Assembly: GCA_018971905.1 (NCBI GenBank)
Contig: JAGWZS010000037.1
Coordinates: 1-11,162 of the forward strand
Reading direction: 5' to 3'
Origin: Rhodospirillales bacterium
GTDB lineage: Bacteria; Pseudomonadota; Alphaproteobacteria; Acetobacterales; Acetobacteraceae
DNA: 11,162 bases
Shown one piece after another: positions 1 through 7,789 of the stretch. Both the position numbers and the translations under genes were made by a program. Position 1 is the stretch's first letter; each line of letters begins with the position of its first letter. The notes beneath the pieces are model-generated. The model did not search any database. It saw nothing but the letters and a program-made list of their open reading frames with translations, and was not told the DNA's origin.

Positions 1-939
1 CCCCGGCCCAAACGCCACTGGCACCAGCGGGACTTCCAGCAAAAACGCATCGCCCGCGGCCAGCACGATAATCGCCGCAATCAACACGCCATGCGCATAA
101 GTGTAGGCTGCACGGGCAATTTTTCCTACGTCCTGGGCGCTGGCGAAGGCATGGGCTGTGCGTTCCGCTGCATCGTTGAAATAGATCCACCACAAACACG
201 CGGCAGAGAGCAGCGCCAGAACCACCGCGCCAAAGGTTGCATCCCCCCAGCGCAACGCGGAGAAACTGGCGCCAATCACGGTGATGGATTCTCCCAGCGC
301 GATCAGCACGAATGCCGCGCAGCGCTCCGCCATATGGCGCGCATCCACCTGCCAGCCTTGCGTTGTTGAACGCCCTAGCCCAGGCACATAAAATCCGTTG
401 GCCGGGCCTGCAAGATCAATCAGCAGTGCCGCCAGCCAGCACCATAAACGCGGCGCGCCTTCCAGCAGCGCGCCTGCAACCCACAGCGTTGCACCAACCG
501 CAAGCCAGGAGAAAATACGCTGGAAATTCCTGTAATTTTCTGCGTCATGCTGTTTCAACGCCCACAGCATGAAGCCCGAGCGCCCGAGATTCAGCACGGA
601 CAACCCAATGGCAAACCCCATCCCCCGCGCCCCGAACGCCTGCGGCACGGAGGCCGCCAGCAGCAACGCGCAGAACATCAAGCCCAGCATCAGCAGCTTC
701 ACCGGCCGGCGGTCAGGGTCTATCCAGTTCGTTACCCAGCTCGTGTAAACCCAGCTCCACCACATGGCGCCAAACAGTATCAGCCCCTGGAAGCCGCCCA
801 TCACGGTCATATGCGCGCGCAGAAATTCCGAGATCTGCGTAACGGCGAAGACGAAGATCAGGTCGAAGAACAATTCAATCTGCGTCACCGGCGCGGGCTC
901 ACCACGCCGACGCAGCAGGCTGGCCGCCGCGCCGCGCAT
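1..939 (-). CDS. ltrA: LtrA-family multipass membrane protein (3' end beyond left edge)
   Basis: The frame is open from an ATG at 939 to the window edge, giving 313 visible residues with no stop, so the C-terminus is missing. It matches the low temperature requirement A family. The signature VTQIELFFDLIFVFAVTQIS lies at about residues 18-37, and an AER...FVLIALGESI block lies at 204-219. Most of the rest is hydrophobic helices rich in Trp, Leu and Ala. The family is named after a Listeria monocytogenes locus linked to growth in the cold; its biochemical role is not settled, and I infer only an inner-membrane protein. The start ATG shares one base with the stop of the upstream carboxypeptidase gene (TGATG), which suggests translational coupling at the tail of the cox operon. 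No clear Shine-Dalgarno sequence precedes it. Confidence 0.85.
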   Translation of the reverse strand, partial: MRGAAASLLRRRGEPAPVTQIELFFDLIFVFAVTQISEFLRAHMTVMGGFQGLILFGAMWWSWVYTSWVTNWIDPDRRPVKLLMLGLMFCALLLAASVPQAFGARGMGFAIGLSVLNLGRSGFMLWALKQHDAENYRNFQRIFSWLAVGATLWVAGALLEGAPRLWCWLAALLIDLAGPANGFYVPGLGRSTTQGWQVDARHMAERCAAFVLIALGESITVIGASFSALRWGDATFGAVVLALLSAACLWWIYFNDAAERTAHAFASAQDVGKIARAAYTYAHGVLIAAIIVLAAGDAFLLEVPLVPVAFGPG

Positions 940-2408
940 CAAGTTAGGTAGCGCGCCGTGAGATGCGCTTCAAAATACGCCGGGTTCAACGCCTCGCCCG
1001 TCGCCTCAACCAAAATTTCATTAAACCCGGCAGAGGAGCCGCGCTGGTGCACATGCGCCGAAAGCCAGCCCGTGAGCGGCGCCAGATCTCCGCGCCCCAG
1101 CGCGCCGTCCAAATCCGGCAGCGCCTTGCGGGCGGCGGCCATTAACTGTGCCGCGGCCATGGCGCCTAAAGTATAGGAGGGGAAATAGCCGATCGCGCCG
1201 TCAAACCAATGAATATCCTGCAAGCAGCCGCGCGCGTCATCCGGCGGGGTAATGCCCAGCAGTGCCTGCAGCCCCTCATTCCAGGCCCCCGGCAGATCCG
1301 CCACCGCCAAACCGCCCGTGAGCAGCGCCTGTTCCAGCCTAAAGCGCAGCAGCACATGGGCTGGGTAGGTCATCTCATCTGCCTCCACGCGGATAAAGCT
1401 GCGCTCCACGCGGCGTAAGCGGTGCTTGAGCCCCGCCACCGTAATGGGCTTGCCGAACGCCTCCGCCGCCAGCGGTGCGAGATAAGACAGATACGCATCC
1501 GAGCGCACCGCCTGCATCTCCACGATGAGCGACTGGCTTTCATGCATGGCCATCCCCGCTGCCGCCCCCACTGGCTGGCGCCGCCACGCCGCGGGCAAAT
1601 TCTGCTCATACAGCGCATGGCCGGTTTCGTGCAGCACACCCATCAGCGCCGCGCAGAAATCCGCCTCGTCATAGCGCGTGGTGATGCGAATATCAGTGGG
1701 TGTGCCGCCGCAGAACGGATGCGCGGAAATATCCAGCCGGGCTGCGTTGAAATTCAGCCCCGCCCCGGCTGACAGCCGACGCGCCAGCGCCGCCTGCACC
1801 GCTTCGGGGTATGGCCCCGGCGGCAGCGTCGCATGGCCGCGCGCCGCTTGCAATGCCTCAGCCCGGGGCAGCGCCTCGCGCAAAAACGCTTCATAACGGG
1901 TGAAAATCACCTCCGCCTGCGCGGCGTTAATCCCGCGCTGATACTGGCTCATCAGCGCTTCATAAGGTGAAAGCCCCAGCGCCTGGCCCAGAATCTCCGC
2001 CCCCTCGCGCGTCAGGCGCACCACTTCGGCCAGCGCCTTCTGCACGGCGGCAAAATCGCTGGTTTTGCGCGCTGCACGCCAGATGGTCTCGCACGCACGC
2101 CCCGCGCGCACCTGCGCCTCCACAAGGTCTCGCGGAAGGGCGGTCGCGCGCAAATGCGCCTCTCGCATCAGGGTCAGATTTTGCGCGTCCCAACCTTCCG
2201 GCGCCTGCGCCTGCGCCAGCGTCTCACCCATCTCCGGCGCGCAGAGAAACTCGTGGCTCAGCCCCGCCAGCACCGCCATCTGTTCGCCGCGCGCCTCGGC
2301 CCCGCCATCGGGCATCATCGCCGAAGCGTCCCAGCTCAACACCGCGCTGGCCTCGTCAAGGCAGGCGATGCGATGGAAGGATAATTTCAATGCCTCATAT
2401 GCGCTCAT
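939..2408 (-). CDS. M32 family metallocarboxypeptidase (carboxypeptidase Taq)
   Basis: A 489-residue protein of normal length for peptidase family M32, zinc-dependent enzymes that remove residues one by one from peptide C-termini, presumably in the cytoplasm (no signal peptide or membrane segment is seen). The family motifs occur in order: HPF at 230-232, DIRIT at 239-243, the zinc-binding HETGH at 260-264, HESQS at 289-293, IRVEAD further on, and QDIHW near the C-terminal third. Predicted zinc ligands are H260, H264 and E290, with E261 as the catalytic base; the 30-residue gap from first His to Glu is that of characterised members. The ATG overlaps the surf1 stop as ATGA, and the stop overlaps the ltrA start as TGATG. 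It is therefore probably co-translated with the oxidase genes, although no functional link to the oxidase is known to me. Confidence 0.95.
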   Translation of the reverse strand: MSAYEALKLSFHRIACLDEASAVLSWDASAMMPDGGAEARGEQMAVLAGLSHEFLCAPEMGETLAQAQAPEGWDAQNLTLMREAHLRATALPRDLVEAQVRAGRACETIWRAARKTSDFAAVQKALAEVVRLTREGAEILGQALGLSPYEALMSQYQRGINAAQAEVIFTRYEAFLREALPRAEALQAARGHATLPPGPYPEAVQAALARRLSAGAGLNFNAARLDISAHPFCGGTPTDIRITTRYDEADFCAALMGVLHETGHALYEQNLPAAWRRQPVGAAAGMAMHESQSLIVEMQAVRSDAYLSYLAPLAAEAFGKPITVAGLKHRLRRVERSFIRVEADEMTYPAHVLLRFRLEQALLTGGLAVADLPGAWNEGLQALLGITPPDDARGCLQDIHWFDGAIGYFPSYTLGAMAAAQLMAAARKALPDLDGALGRGDLAPLTGWLSAHVHQRGSSAGFNEILVEATGEALNPAYFEAHLTARYLT

Positions 2409-3088
2409 GGCGTCAGCAGCCTTTTCCGGGCAATAAAGATGAATTCAAACACCAGAATTCCGGCAAAGCCAAACCAGGTGAGCGCGTATCCATAATGGTT
2501 GTTTGGTGGTGTCGGCAAATTCTGCTGCGGTTGCGGCAGCGGGCTGCCTGGCGGTGGCTTTGGCCCCATGGCGATGAGCATATAAGGTGCTACATTCTCA
2601 AGCCTCATGCCCTTGCCGATCACGGCCGGGTCCAGCGTGTAATAATGCCCTTTGGCGGGGTTATCGGGCGGCGAGAAAAAACCCCGGTCTATGCTGGCGT
2701 GAATATAGCCCGAGGGCACAGCCGGCGGGTTGGCCAGGGGCACCGGAACGGATCCCTGCACCCAGCCTAAATCAACAAGCAGAATCTGCCCGTCAGTCCG
2801 GCGCAGGGGCATGATAAGCTCGCCGCCGGAGACCGGCCCAACCGGCGTGTCATGCACAATCTGCCCGTAAAATGCAGCCTTTCCCGGTACCCAGGTGCCG
2901 CTAACAAACACTTTTTCAAACGGGCTGGGCGTCTTGGGCATCGGCACCGGCGGCGCCACCTGCGCCGCGCGAATTTGCGCGATGATGCCCTCCTTCCATT
3001 TCAGCCTGTGCAGCTGCCACACGCCCAGCGCGATGAACAGGCAGAAAGCCGCAAGCGCCGTCAGCCCAGGGGCGATCAGACGGCGCAA
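2405..3088 (-). CDS. surf1: SURF1-family cytochrome oxidase assembly protein
   Basis: SURF1 (Shy1) proteins assist insertion of heme a into subunit I of aa3 oxidases. The protein shows the family layout: an N-terminal membrane helix followed by GVWQLHRLKWKE at about residues 22-33, a periplasmic domain, then NNHYGYALTWFG leading into a second C-terminal membrane helix and a basic tail RKR. A Pro-rich stretch (about residues 177-195) precedes the last helix. I chose the TTG at 3088, giving 227 residues: it lies 4 bases after the coxC stop and has a weak GGA seven bases upstream. The frame is open further up to another TTG at 3139 (244 residues), but that would overlap coxC by 47 bases and has no visible ribosome binding site. 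The stop overlaps the M32 start as ATGA. Confidence 0.93.
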   Translation of the reverse strand: MRRLIAPGLTALAAFCLFIALGVWQLHRLKWKEGIIAQIRAAQVAPPVPMPKTPSPFEKVFVSGTWVPGKAAFYGQIVHDTPVGPVSGGELIMPLRRTDGQILLVDLGWVQGSVPVPLANPPAVPSGYIHASIDRGFFSPPDNPAKGHYYTLDPAVIGKGMRLENVAPYMLIAMGPKPPPGSPLPQPQQNLPTPPNNHYGYALTWFGFAGILVFEFIFIARKRLLTP

Positions 3089-3092
3089 ATGG

Positions 3093-3944
3093 TTATCCAG
3101 CCGTAATCGCGCTGCGGCCGAGGTAATAGATGCACACAAACAGGAACAGCCACACCACGTCCACGAAATGCCAGTACCAGGCCGCGGCCTCGAACCCGAA
3201 ATGCCGCTCCTTGGTGAACTGCCCGGCCCGCGCCCTGAAGAAACAGACGATCAGGAACAACGTGCCGATAATGACGTGCAGACCGTGAAATCCGGTGGCG
3301 ATGAAGAAGGATGAAGCGAAAATGCCGCCATGGTAGAACGGAAACGGCGAATGCGTATATTCCCAGGCCTGGCCACAAAGAAACATCAAGCCAAGCACAA
3401 TGGTAACCCCCAGCCCGCGAACCAGATTCTTCTGATCATCCTCCAGCAGCGCGTGGTGCGCCCAGGTGATGGTGGTGCCAGAGAGCAGCAGCACCATGGT
3501 GTTAAACAGCGGAATCGCGAACGGGTCGATCGTGGTGATACCCTGTGGCGGCCAGACCGGCGCGAAGGCCGTGCCCATTTTGTCCGGGTAGAAGAAATAA
3601 TTGAAATAGTTCCAAAAGAAGGAGACGAAGAACATCACCTCTGATGAGATGAACAGCGCCATGCCGTAGCGCAGCCCCACCTGGGTTACGATTTTATGCA
3701 GCCCCGGTGTGCGGGCTTCCTTAACCACATCCCGCCACCACAGATACATCACGCTGAAATCCGCCAGCAAACCAATGCCGAGCACAATGAAGCTACGGAA
3801 ATGCGCGGCGAGAATGATGCCGGTAAATGTCACCATTGCGGCGGCGGCACCACAAAGCGGCCAGATGCTGGGGTCAACAAGATGGTACGGGTGGGGCACA
3901 GTGCCCTTCACCTGGTCTGTCGCGGTATGGACTGTTCCGCTCAT
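3093..3944 (-). CDS. coxC: Cytochrome c oxidase subunit III
   Basis: A 283-residue, seven-helix subunit III of the aa3-type cytochrome c oxidase. The N-terminus has the typical HPYHLVDPSIWP block (18-29), followed by membrane helices. The conserved membrane Glu is E102 in LFISSEVMFF (bovine E90), and WAHHALL (161-167), GFHGLHV (218-224) and WYWHFVDVVWL (256-266) are all hallmark motifs. Subunit III has no metal centre; it stabilises the core and supports proton uptake into the D channel. An ATG start at 3944 is supported by a good GGGAG site six bases upstream. It follows the small CoxF-like gene by only 40 bases, where alphaproteobacterial operons usually carry ctaG. Confidence 0.97.
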   Translation of the reverse strand: MSGTVHTATDQVKGTVPHPYHLVDPSIWPLCGAAAAMVTFTGIILAAHFRSFIVLGIGLLADFSVMYLWWRDVVKEARTPGLHKIVTQVGLRYGMALFISSEVMFFVSFFWNYFNYFFYPDKMGTAFAPVWPPQGITTIDPFAIPLFNTMVLLLSGTTITWAHHALLEDDQKNLVRGLGVTIVLGLMFLCGQAWEYTHSPFPFYHGGIFASSFFIATGFHGLHVIIGTLFLIVCFFRARAGQFTKERHFGFEAAAWYWHFVDVVWLFLFVCIYYLGRSAITAG

Positions 3945-3950
3945 TCTTGT

Positions 3951-3958
3951 CTCCCTTT
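3951..3958 (-). promoter_or_regulatory. Ribosome binding site of coxC
   Basis: On the minus strand the bases read AAAGGGAG, ending six bases before the coxC ATG. This is the strongest Shine-Dalgarno sequence in the short gap between the CoxF-like gene and coxC, and it fixes the coxC start. Confidence 0.7.
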
Positions 3959-3984
3959 TTCTTGGCCGTTACGTCAGGCTTTGG

Positions 3985-4200
3985 TCACCACATCTGTCCG
4001 TATTCGTGCAGTTTCACCATCGCAATCACATAAATAATCAAGCAAAACCCGCCAAGGGCCGCCAATAGCAGGAAATTGCGCGCCCGCCTGCGGCGCAAAA
4101 ATTCCGCCTTCTGCGCGTCGCTCCAATGCGATTCGACGATTTCGACACGCGGCATCCGGTCTTTCGCATAATCCTCATCCTGTTGTGCCGGCGCCATCAT
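3985..4200 (-). CDS. Small single-pass membrane protein, CoxF/Coa3-like assembly factor
   Basis: A 71-residue protein with an acidic, polar N-terminus, a strongly basic FLRRRRARN block at about residues 34-42, then one membrane helix (about 43-63) and a short tail. Small proteins of this design, with an Arg-rich stretch directly before one helix, sit between ctaB and ctaG/coxC in many alphaproteobacterial cox operons (CoxF). They resemble mitochondrial Coa3/CCDC56, a factor that stabilises newly made subunit I. The assignment rests on position and architecture more than on strict motifs. Positive-inside reasoning places the N-terminus in the cytoplasm. It begins with two consecutive ATGs at 4200, and the first overlaps the ctaB stop (ATGA), so translation is probably coupled to ctaB. 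Confidence 0.75.
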   Translation of the reverse strand: MMAPAQQDEDYAKDRMPRVEIVESHWSDAQKAEFLRRRRARNFLLLAALGGFCLIIYVIAMVKLHEYGQMW

Positions 4201-5132
4201 ACCAGCCGGTCCACCGCGATGGCGGCAAAAAGCAGGAACAGATACAGGATCGAGAATTTAAACGCGGCGCGCGCCGGGGCGTCTTTGCTCAGGCTCACAC
4301 CTTTTGCGTCCTGCTCATCGCGCAGCACGCCCCAGGCGAAATACAGGAAAGCAGCCCCCAGCACGAAGGCCGTCGCGCCGTAAATGCGCCCCGCCAGCCC
4401 CAGGAACCAGGGGGAAAGTGCCAGAGGGAACAGAATGAGCGTGTAGATGAACACGTTCCAGCGCGTATGCCTTGCCCCTTTTACCACAGGCAGCATCGGC
4501 ACGCCGGCCTTTTCGTAGTCGGCGGAGGCATAGAGCGAGAGCGACCAGAAATGCGGCGGCGTCCAGAAAAACACGATCAGGAACAGCAGCATCGGCAGCA
4601 ACCCGATATGCCCGGTAACCGCGGCCCAACCGATCACCGCCGGAAACGCCCCCGCCCCGCCGCCGATGACGATATTCTGCGGCGTGCGGCGCTTCAGCCA
4701 GATCGTGTAGATCACGGCGTAATAGAAGATCGAGAACGCCAGCACCCCGGCGGCGCAAAGGTTGGTGGCCATCGCCAGCAGCAGTACGGAGATTACCGCA
4801 AGTACGATACCAAACCCCAGCGCCCCGCCGGCCTTGATCTTGCCCGCCGGAATCGGCCGCGTGGTGGTCCGGCGCATAATCGAGTCAATATCGCGGTCAT
4901 ACCACATGTTGATCGCCCCCGCCGCCCCCGCACCCAGGGCGATGCAGAAAATGGCGATCGCCGCCAGCAGCGGGTTGATATGGCCGGGGGCAATCACGAG
5001 CCCGATGGCGCCGGTGAACACCACCAGCGAAACCACACGGGGTTTGAGCAGCGCCAGCCAATCCTTCGGCTCCGCTCCCAAATCCGGGGCGGAAACGGCG
5101 TCATGCAGGAAATCGGAAACGTGGTCGGACAA
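4197..5132 (-). CDS. ctaB: Protoheme IX farnesyltransferase (heme O synthase)
   Basis: A 311-residue UbiA-superfamily membrane prenyltransferase that transfers a farnesyl group to heme B to make heme O, the precursor of the heme A used by the aa3 oxidase encoded beside it. The Asp-rich prenyl-diphosphate/Mg motif is NMWYDRDID at 75-83, followed by SIMRRTTTRPIPAGKI. TPPHFWSLSL (191-200) and the second conserved loop DYEKAGVPMLPVVKG (205-219) are also typical of CtaB/Cox10. About eight or nine hydrophobic helices are visible. The start is a TTG at 5132, chosen because TAGGAG lies five bases upstream and there is no nearby in-frame ATG. It lies 8 bases after coxA. Heme A synthase (CtaA) is not in this window. 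Confidence 0.97.
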   Translation of the reverse strand: MSDHVSDFLHDAVSAPDLGAEPKDWLALLKPRVVSLVVFTGAIGLVIAPGHINPLLAAIAIFCIALGAGAAGAINMWYDRDIDSIMRRTTTRPIPAGKIKAGGALGFGIVLAVISVLLLAMATNLCAAGVLAFSIFYYAVIYTIWLKRRTPQNIVIGGGAGAFPAVIGWAAVTGHIGLLPMLLFLIVFFWTPPHFWSLSLYASADYEKAGVPMLPVVKGARHTRWNVFIYTLILFPLALSPWFLGLAGRIYGATAFVLGAAFLYFAWGVLRDEQDAKGVSLSKDAPARAAFKFSILYLFLLFAAIAVDRLV

Positions 5133-5137
5133 AATGT

Positions 5138-5143
5138 CTCCTA
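5138..5143 (-). promoter_or_regulatory. Ribosome binding site that sets the TTG start of ctaB
   Basis: TAGGAG on the minus strand, five bases before the ctaB TTG. Its first three bases are the coxA stop codon TAG, so terminating ribosomes lie directly over the ctaB initiation site. Confidence 0.7.
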
Positions 5144-6739
5144 GCGGATAATCGGCACATCTTCAAAGGTATGGTGCGGTGCCGGGCTGGGCACAGCCCA
5201 TTCCAGCGTTGTCGCCCCCTCGCCCCAATAATTGTCGGCGAGTTTTTCCTTGGAGGTGAATACGGCATAAAGCACGTAGAAGAAAACCAGTGTGGACAGA
5301 CCTGATACGACAGAACCGACGGAAGACACAAAATTCCACCCGGCGAAGGCGTCCGCGTAATCCGGGTAGCGGCGCGGCATACCCGCCAGCCCCAGGAAAT
5401 GCTGCGGGAAGAAGGTGAGATTCACGCCAATGAAGAAGGTCCAGAAATGCACCTTGCCCCAGAATTCCGGGTATTGATGCCCGCTCATCTTGCCGATCCA
5501 GAAATAGAACCCGGCAAAGATCGCAAACGCCGCCCCCATGGAAAGCACGTAATGGAAATGCGCGATCAGGAAGTAATCGTTGTGCAGTTCCTGGTCCAAC
5601 CCGGCATTGGCCAGCACCACGCCCGTGGCCCCGCCGATCACGAACAGGAAGATAAAGCCAATCGCCCAGAGCATCGGCGTTTTGAACTCGATGGAACCGC
5701 CCCACATCGTGGCAATCCACGAGAACACCTTAATGCCCGTGGGCACCGCGATCACCAGCGTCGCTACCTCGAAATAAATCTTGGAATCCGTGGAAATGGC
5801 CGAGACGAACATATGGTGCGCCCAGACCACGAACCCCACGAAGCCGATGATCACCATGGCATAGGCCATGCCGAGATAACCGAAAATCGGCTTCTTGGAG
5901 AATGTGGACACCACATGGCTGATGATGCCGAAGGCCGGCAGGATCATGATGTACACTTCCGGGTGGCCGAAGAACCAGAACAGATGCTGGAACAGCACCG
6001 GATCACCGCCGCCGGAAGGCTCGAAGAACGAGGTGCCGAAATTCCGGTCCATGATGAGCATGGTCACCGCGCCCGCCAGCACCGGAATCGCCAGCAGCAG
6101 CAAAAAGGCGGTCACGAGAATCGCCCAGCAGAACAGCGGCATCTTGTGCATGGTCATGCCGGGGGCGCGCATGTTCAAAATGGTGGCGATGAAGTTGATG
6201 GCGCCCAGCAGCGAGGAAATACCCGCCAGATGCAGCGAGAACAGCGAAAAATCCGTCGCCACGCCGGGGGAATATTGGGCATTGTCCAACGGTGGATACA
6301 GGGTCCACCCCGCTCCGGTGCCAGAGTCAAGGAACAGCCCCAGCAACACAAAGATAAAGCCGCAGGCCAGAAACCAGAAGCTCATGTTGTTCAGGCGCGG
6401 AAACGCCATGTCTGGTGCACCGATCATCATTGGCACAAACCAGTTACCCATGCCGCCAATCAGCGCCGGCATCACGAACCAGAAGATCATGATCAGCCCG
6501 TGCGCGGTAACAATCGCGTTCCAGGTATTGCCGTTGGTGATGATGTCGTTATGCGGGTACATCAACTGCTGGCGCATGATCATCGAGAGTGTGCCGCCGA
6601 AGCAGGCGCCAATGAAGGCCATGGTGATGTAGAGCGTGCCGATGTCCTTATGGTTGGTGCTCATCAGCCATCGGGCAACGAAGCTCTTTTTATGATGACC
6701 GTGGGCAAGCAAGGCATGATCGTCAGCGGTAATGGACAT
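5141..6739 (-). CDS. coxA: Cytochrome c oxidase subunit I (aa3 type, A-family)
   Basis: A 532-residue catalytic subunit holding heme a, heme a3 and CuB; it reduces oxygen to water and pumps protons. Heme a ligands are H80 and H396, the heme a3 ligand is H394, and CuB ligands are H259, H308 and H309, with cross-linked Y263. D-channel entry D110 with N99 and N117, E261 in GHPEVY, and K-channel K337 with T334 are all present, so this is an A1-type pump. The propionate-contact pair R456-R457 is kept. Oddity: the usual His-Asp pair of the Mg/Mn site is H386-N387 ([12 protein letters not shown]), so the Asp is replaced by Asn in an ungapped alignment from H308; the string resembles quinol oxidases. 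The ATG at 6739 has AAGGAG nine bases upstream and is 13 bases after coxB. Confidence 0.99.
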   Translation of the reverse strand: MSITADDHALLAHGHHKKSFVARWLMSTNHKDIGTLYITMAFIGACFGGTLSMIMRQQLMYPHNDIITNGNTWNAIVTAHGLIMIFWFVMPALIGGMGNWFVPMMIGAPDMAFPRLNNMSFWFLACGFIFVLLGLFLDSGTGAGWTLYPPLDNAQYSPGVATDFSLFSLHLAGISSLLGAINFIATILNMRAPGMTMHKMPLFCWAILVTAFLLLLAIPVLAGAVTMLIMDRNFGTSFFEPSGGGDPVLFQHLFWFFGHPEVYIMILPAFGIISHVVSTFSKKPIFGYLGMAYAMVIIGFVGFVVWAHHMFVSAISTDSKIYFEVATLVIAVPTGIKVFSWIATMWGGSIEFKTPMLWAIGFIFLFVIGGATGVVLANAGLDQELHNDYFLIAHFHYVLSMGAAFAIFAGFYFWIGKMSGHQYPEFWGKVHFWTFFIGVNLTFFPQHFLGLAGMPRRYPDYADAFAGWNFVSSVGSVVSGLSTLVFFYVLYAVFTSKEKLADNYWGEGATTLEWAVPSPAPHHTFEDVPIIR

Positions 6740-6748
6740 GCGTGAAGG

Positions 6749-6754
6749 CTCCTT
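6749..6754 (-). promoter_or_regulatory. Ribosome binding site of coxA
   Basis: AAGGAG on the minus strand, nine bases before the coxA ATG. It overlaps the last two bases of the coxB TAA stop, consistent with coupled translation of the two core subunits. Confidence 0.75.
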
Positions 6755-7664
6755 AGCGCGTGGCGTCGGCCAATTGGTTGCGGGGCATGGGCGAGGAAAG
6801 CGGCTGGCTCACGGTATTCTCGGTGTAATTGGCGAGTGCCTCCTTGGTCCAGGCCAGATAATCGTTCAACGGCACGGCCTTGATCTCGATGGGCATGGCA
6901 TCATGGTCCAGACCGCAAATCTGGTTGCACTGGCCAAAATAGGTGCCGGGCTTCTCGATCAGGGTCCAGCTTGTCTGGTTGGTGCCGGGAATGGCGTATT
7001 TCTGCACGCCTAGAGAGGGCAAATAAAACCCGTGCAGTACATCGGCGCTGGTAATCACGAAGCGGATCTTCTCACCCACTGGCAGCACCATCGGGTGATC
7101 CACTGAAAGCCGGCGGATCTGCCCGGGTTTTATCTCGTTATCCGGGATCATGTAGCTCGTATAATCCAGCCCCGGCACGGAATTGTACTTATACTCCCAG
7201 TACCATTGGTGGCCGGTCACGGTCACGGTCATATAAGGGTCGCTGTCGTTGGCTTCGTAATAGATCAGATTGATCGACGGGATGATGATGACCGCCAGAA
7301 TGATGCAGGGCACCACGATCCAGATGATCTCGATCAGCGTGTTATGCGTGGTCTGGCTGGGCTTGGGGTTCCGCCCGGCCCGGAAGCGGAACATCACGTA
7401 GCCCATCAAGACGCCCACAAACCCAACCACCCCGGCCATGATCCAGAGTACGTATTGCATCAGCCAGTCGATCTTGGCCTGCATCGGGCTGGCCGCGGCG
7501 GGGAACCACCACTGCCAGTTATGCGGCGCTTCAACATAGCTGTTGGCAATCACTGTCGGGCTGGACGCCGCGCTCTGGGCAAGGGCAAAATGCCCGTGCA
7601 ACGCCAGCGCCCCCGCCAGGGCCAGCATTGCCAGCTTTTTGGCTGACATATCCTCACGCGTCAT
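6753..7664 (-). CDS. coxB: Cytochrome c oxidase subunit II (CuA-bearing)
   Basis: A 303-residue subunit II that accepts electrons from cytochrome c through the binuclear CuA centre and passes them to heme a. A signal peptide covers about residues 1-30 (KK, a hydrophobic core, then ALAQ). Two membrane helices follow (about 66-92 and 110-133), then a periplasmic cupredoxin domain with the aromatic electron-entry motif [10 protein letters not shown] (151-160). CuA ligands H211, C246, C250, H254 and M257 are all present with canonical spacing. Two usual acids are missing: Glu between the cysteines (bovine E198, Mg ligand) is Q248, and bovine D173 is Y223. The start is the ATG at 7664; an in-frame ATG at 7649 is an alternative, but its GAGG lies only two bases away. 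It is the first gene of the cox operon. Confidence 0.98.
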   Translation of the reverse strand: MTREDMSAKKLAMLALAGALALHGHFALAQSAASSPTVIANSYVEAPHNWQWWFPAAASPMQAKIDWLMQYVLWIMAGVVGFVGVLMGYVMFRFRAGRNPKPSQTTHNTLIEIIWIVVPCIILAVIIIPSINLIYYEANDSDPYMTVTVTGHQWYWEYKYNSVPGLDYTSYMIPDNEIKPGQIRRLSVDHPMVLPVGEKIRFVITSADVLHGFYLPSLGVQKYAIPGTNQTSWTLIEKPGTYFGQCNQICGLDHDAMPIEIKAVPLNDYLAWTKEALANYTENTVSQPLSSPMPRNQLADATR

Positions 7665-7789
7665 TCTGCTGCATCTCGCTTTTTATCATGGCCGTTTCCA
7701 AGCCTTATCTTGTGCAGCTACAGGAATATAAGCCGGGCATAGCAAGATCAAGCGAAATACCGGCCGCTCATAACGCCAGCACGATGGTT
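7665..7789. other. Intergenic gap between plsC and the cox operon
   Basis: The only gap above 50 bases in the window. It is clearly more AT-rich than its surroundings and carries no convincing open frame. It must hold the end of the plsC transcript and, most likely, the cox operon promoter. I see no strong hairpin followed by a T run, so there is no recognisable intrinsic terminator. GCCGG and CCGGC form only a weak, widely spaced inverted pair. Confidence 0.6.
7725..7751 (-). promoter_or_regulatory. Candidate sigma70-type promoter of the cox operon
   Basis: Reading the minus strand, TTGATC (7751-7746) is followed after 15 bases by TATATT (7730-7725). The spacer is one or two bases short of ideal, but this is the best -35/-10 pair in the gap. 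It would give an untranslated leader of roughly 50-55 bases before the coxB start. No operator or regulator site can be recognised. Confidence 0.35.

Noticed and set aside
547..951. Plus-strand open frames in the left 950 bases as possible small genes.
   Set aside because: The minus strand encodes a continuous LtrA-family protein here with its signature motifs, so the plus-strand frames are shadows.
4185..5144. A plus-strand open frame (319 codons) opposite ctaB.
   Set aside because: Its composition is typical of an antisense shadow, and ctaB on the minus strand is unmistakable.
5399..6745. A long plus-strand open frame (448 codons) opposite coxA.
   Set aside because: It is rich in His, Arg, Gln and Glu with no recognisable domain and exactly mirrors the conserved coxA codons, a common antisense effect in GC-rich genes.
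7732..7764. A GCCGG/CCGGC inverted pair as a terminator for the plsC unit.
   Set aside because: The arms are only five bases with a loop of over 20 and there is no following T run on the minus strand.
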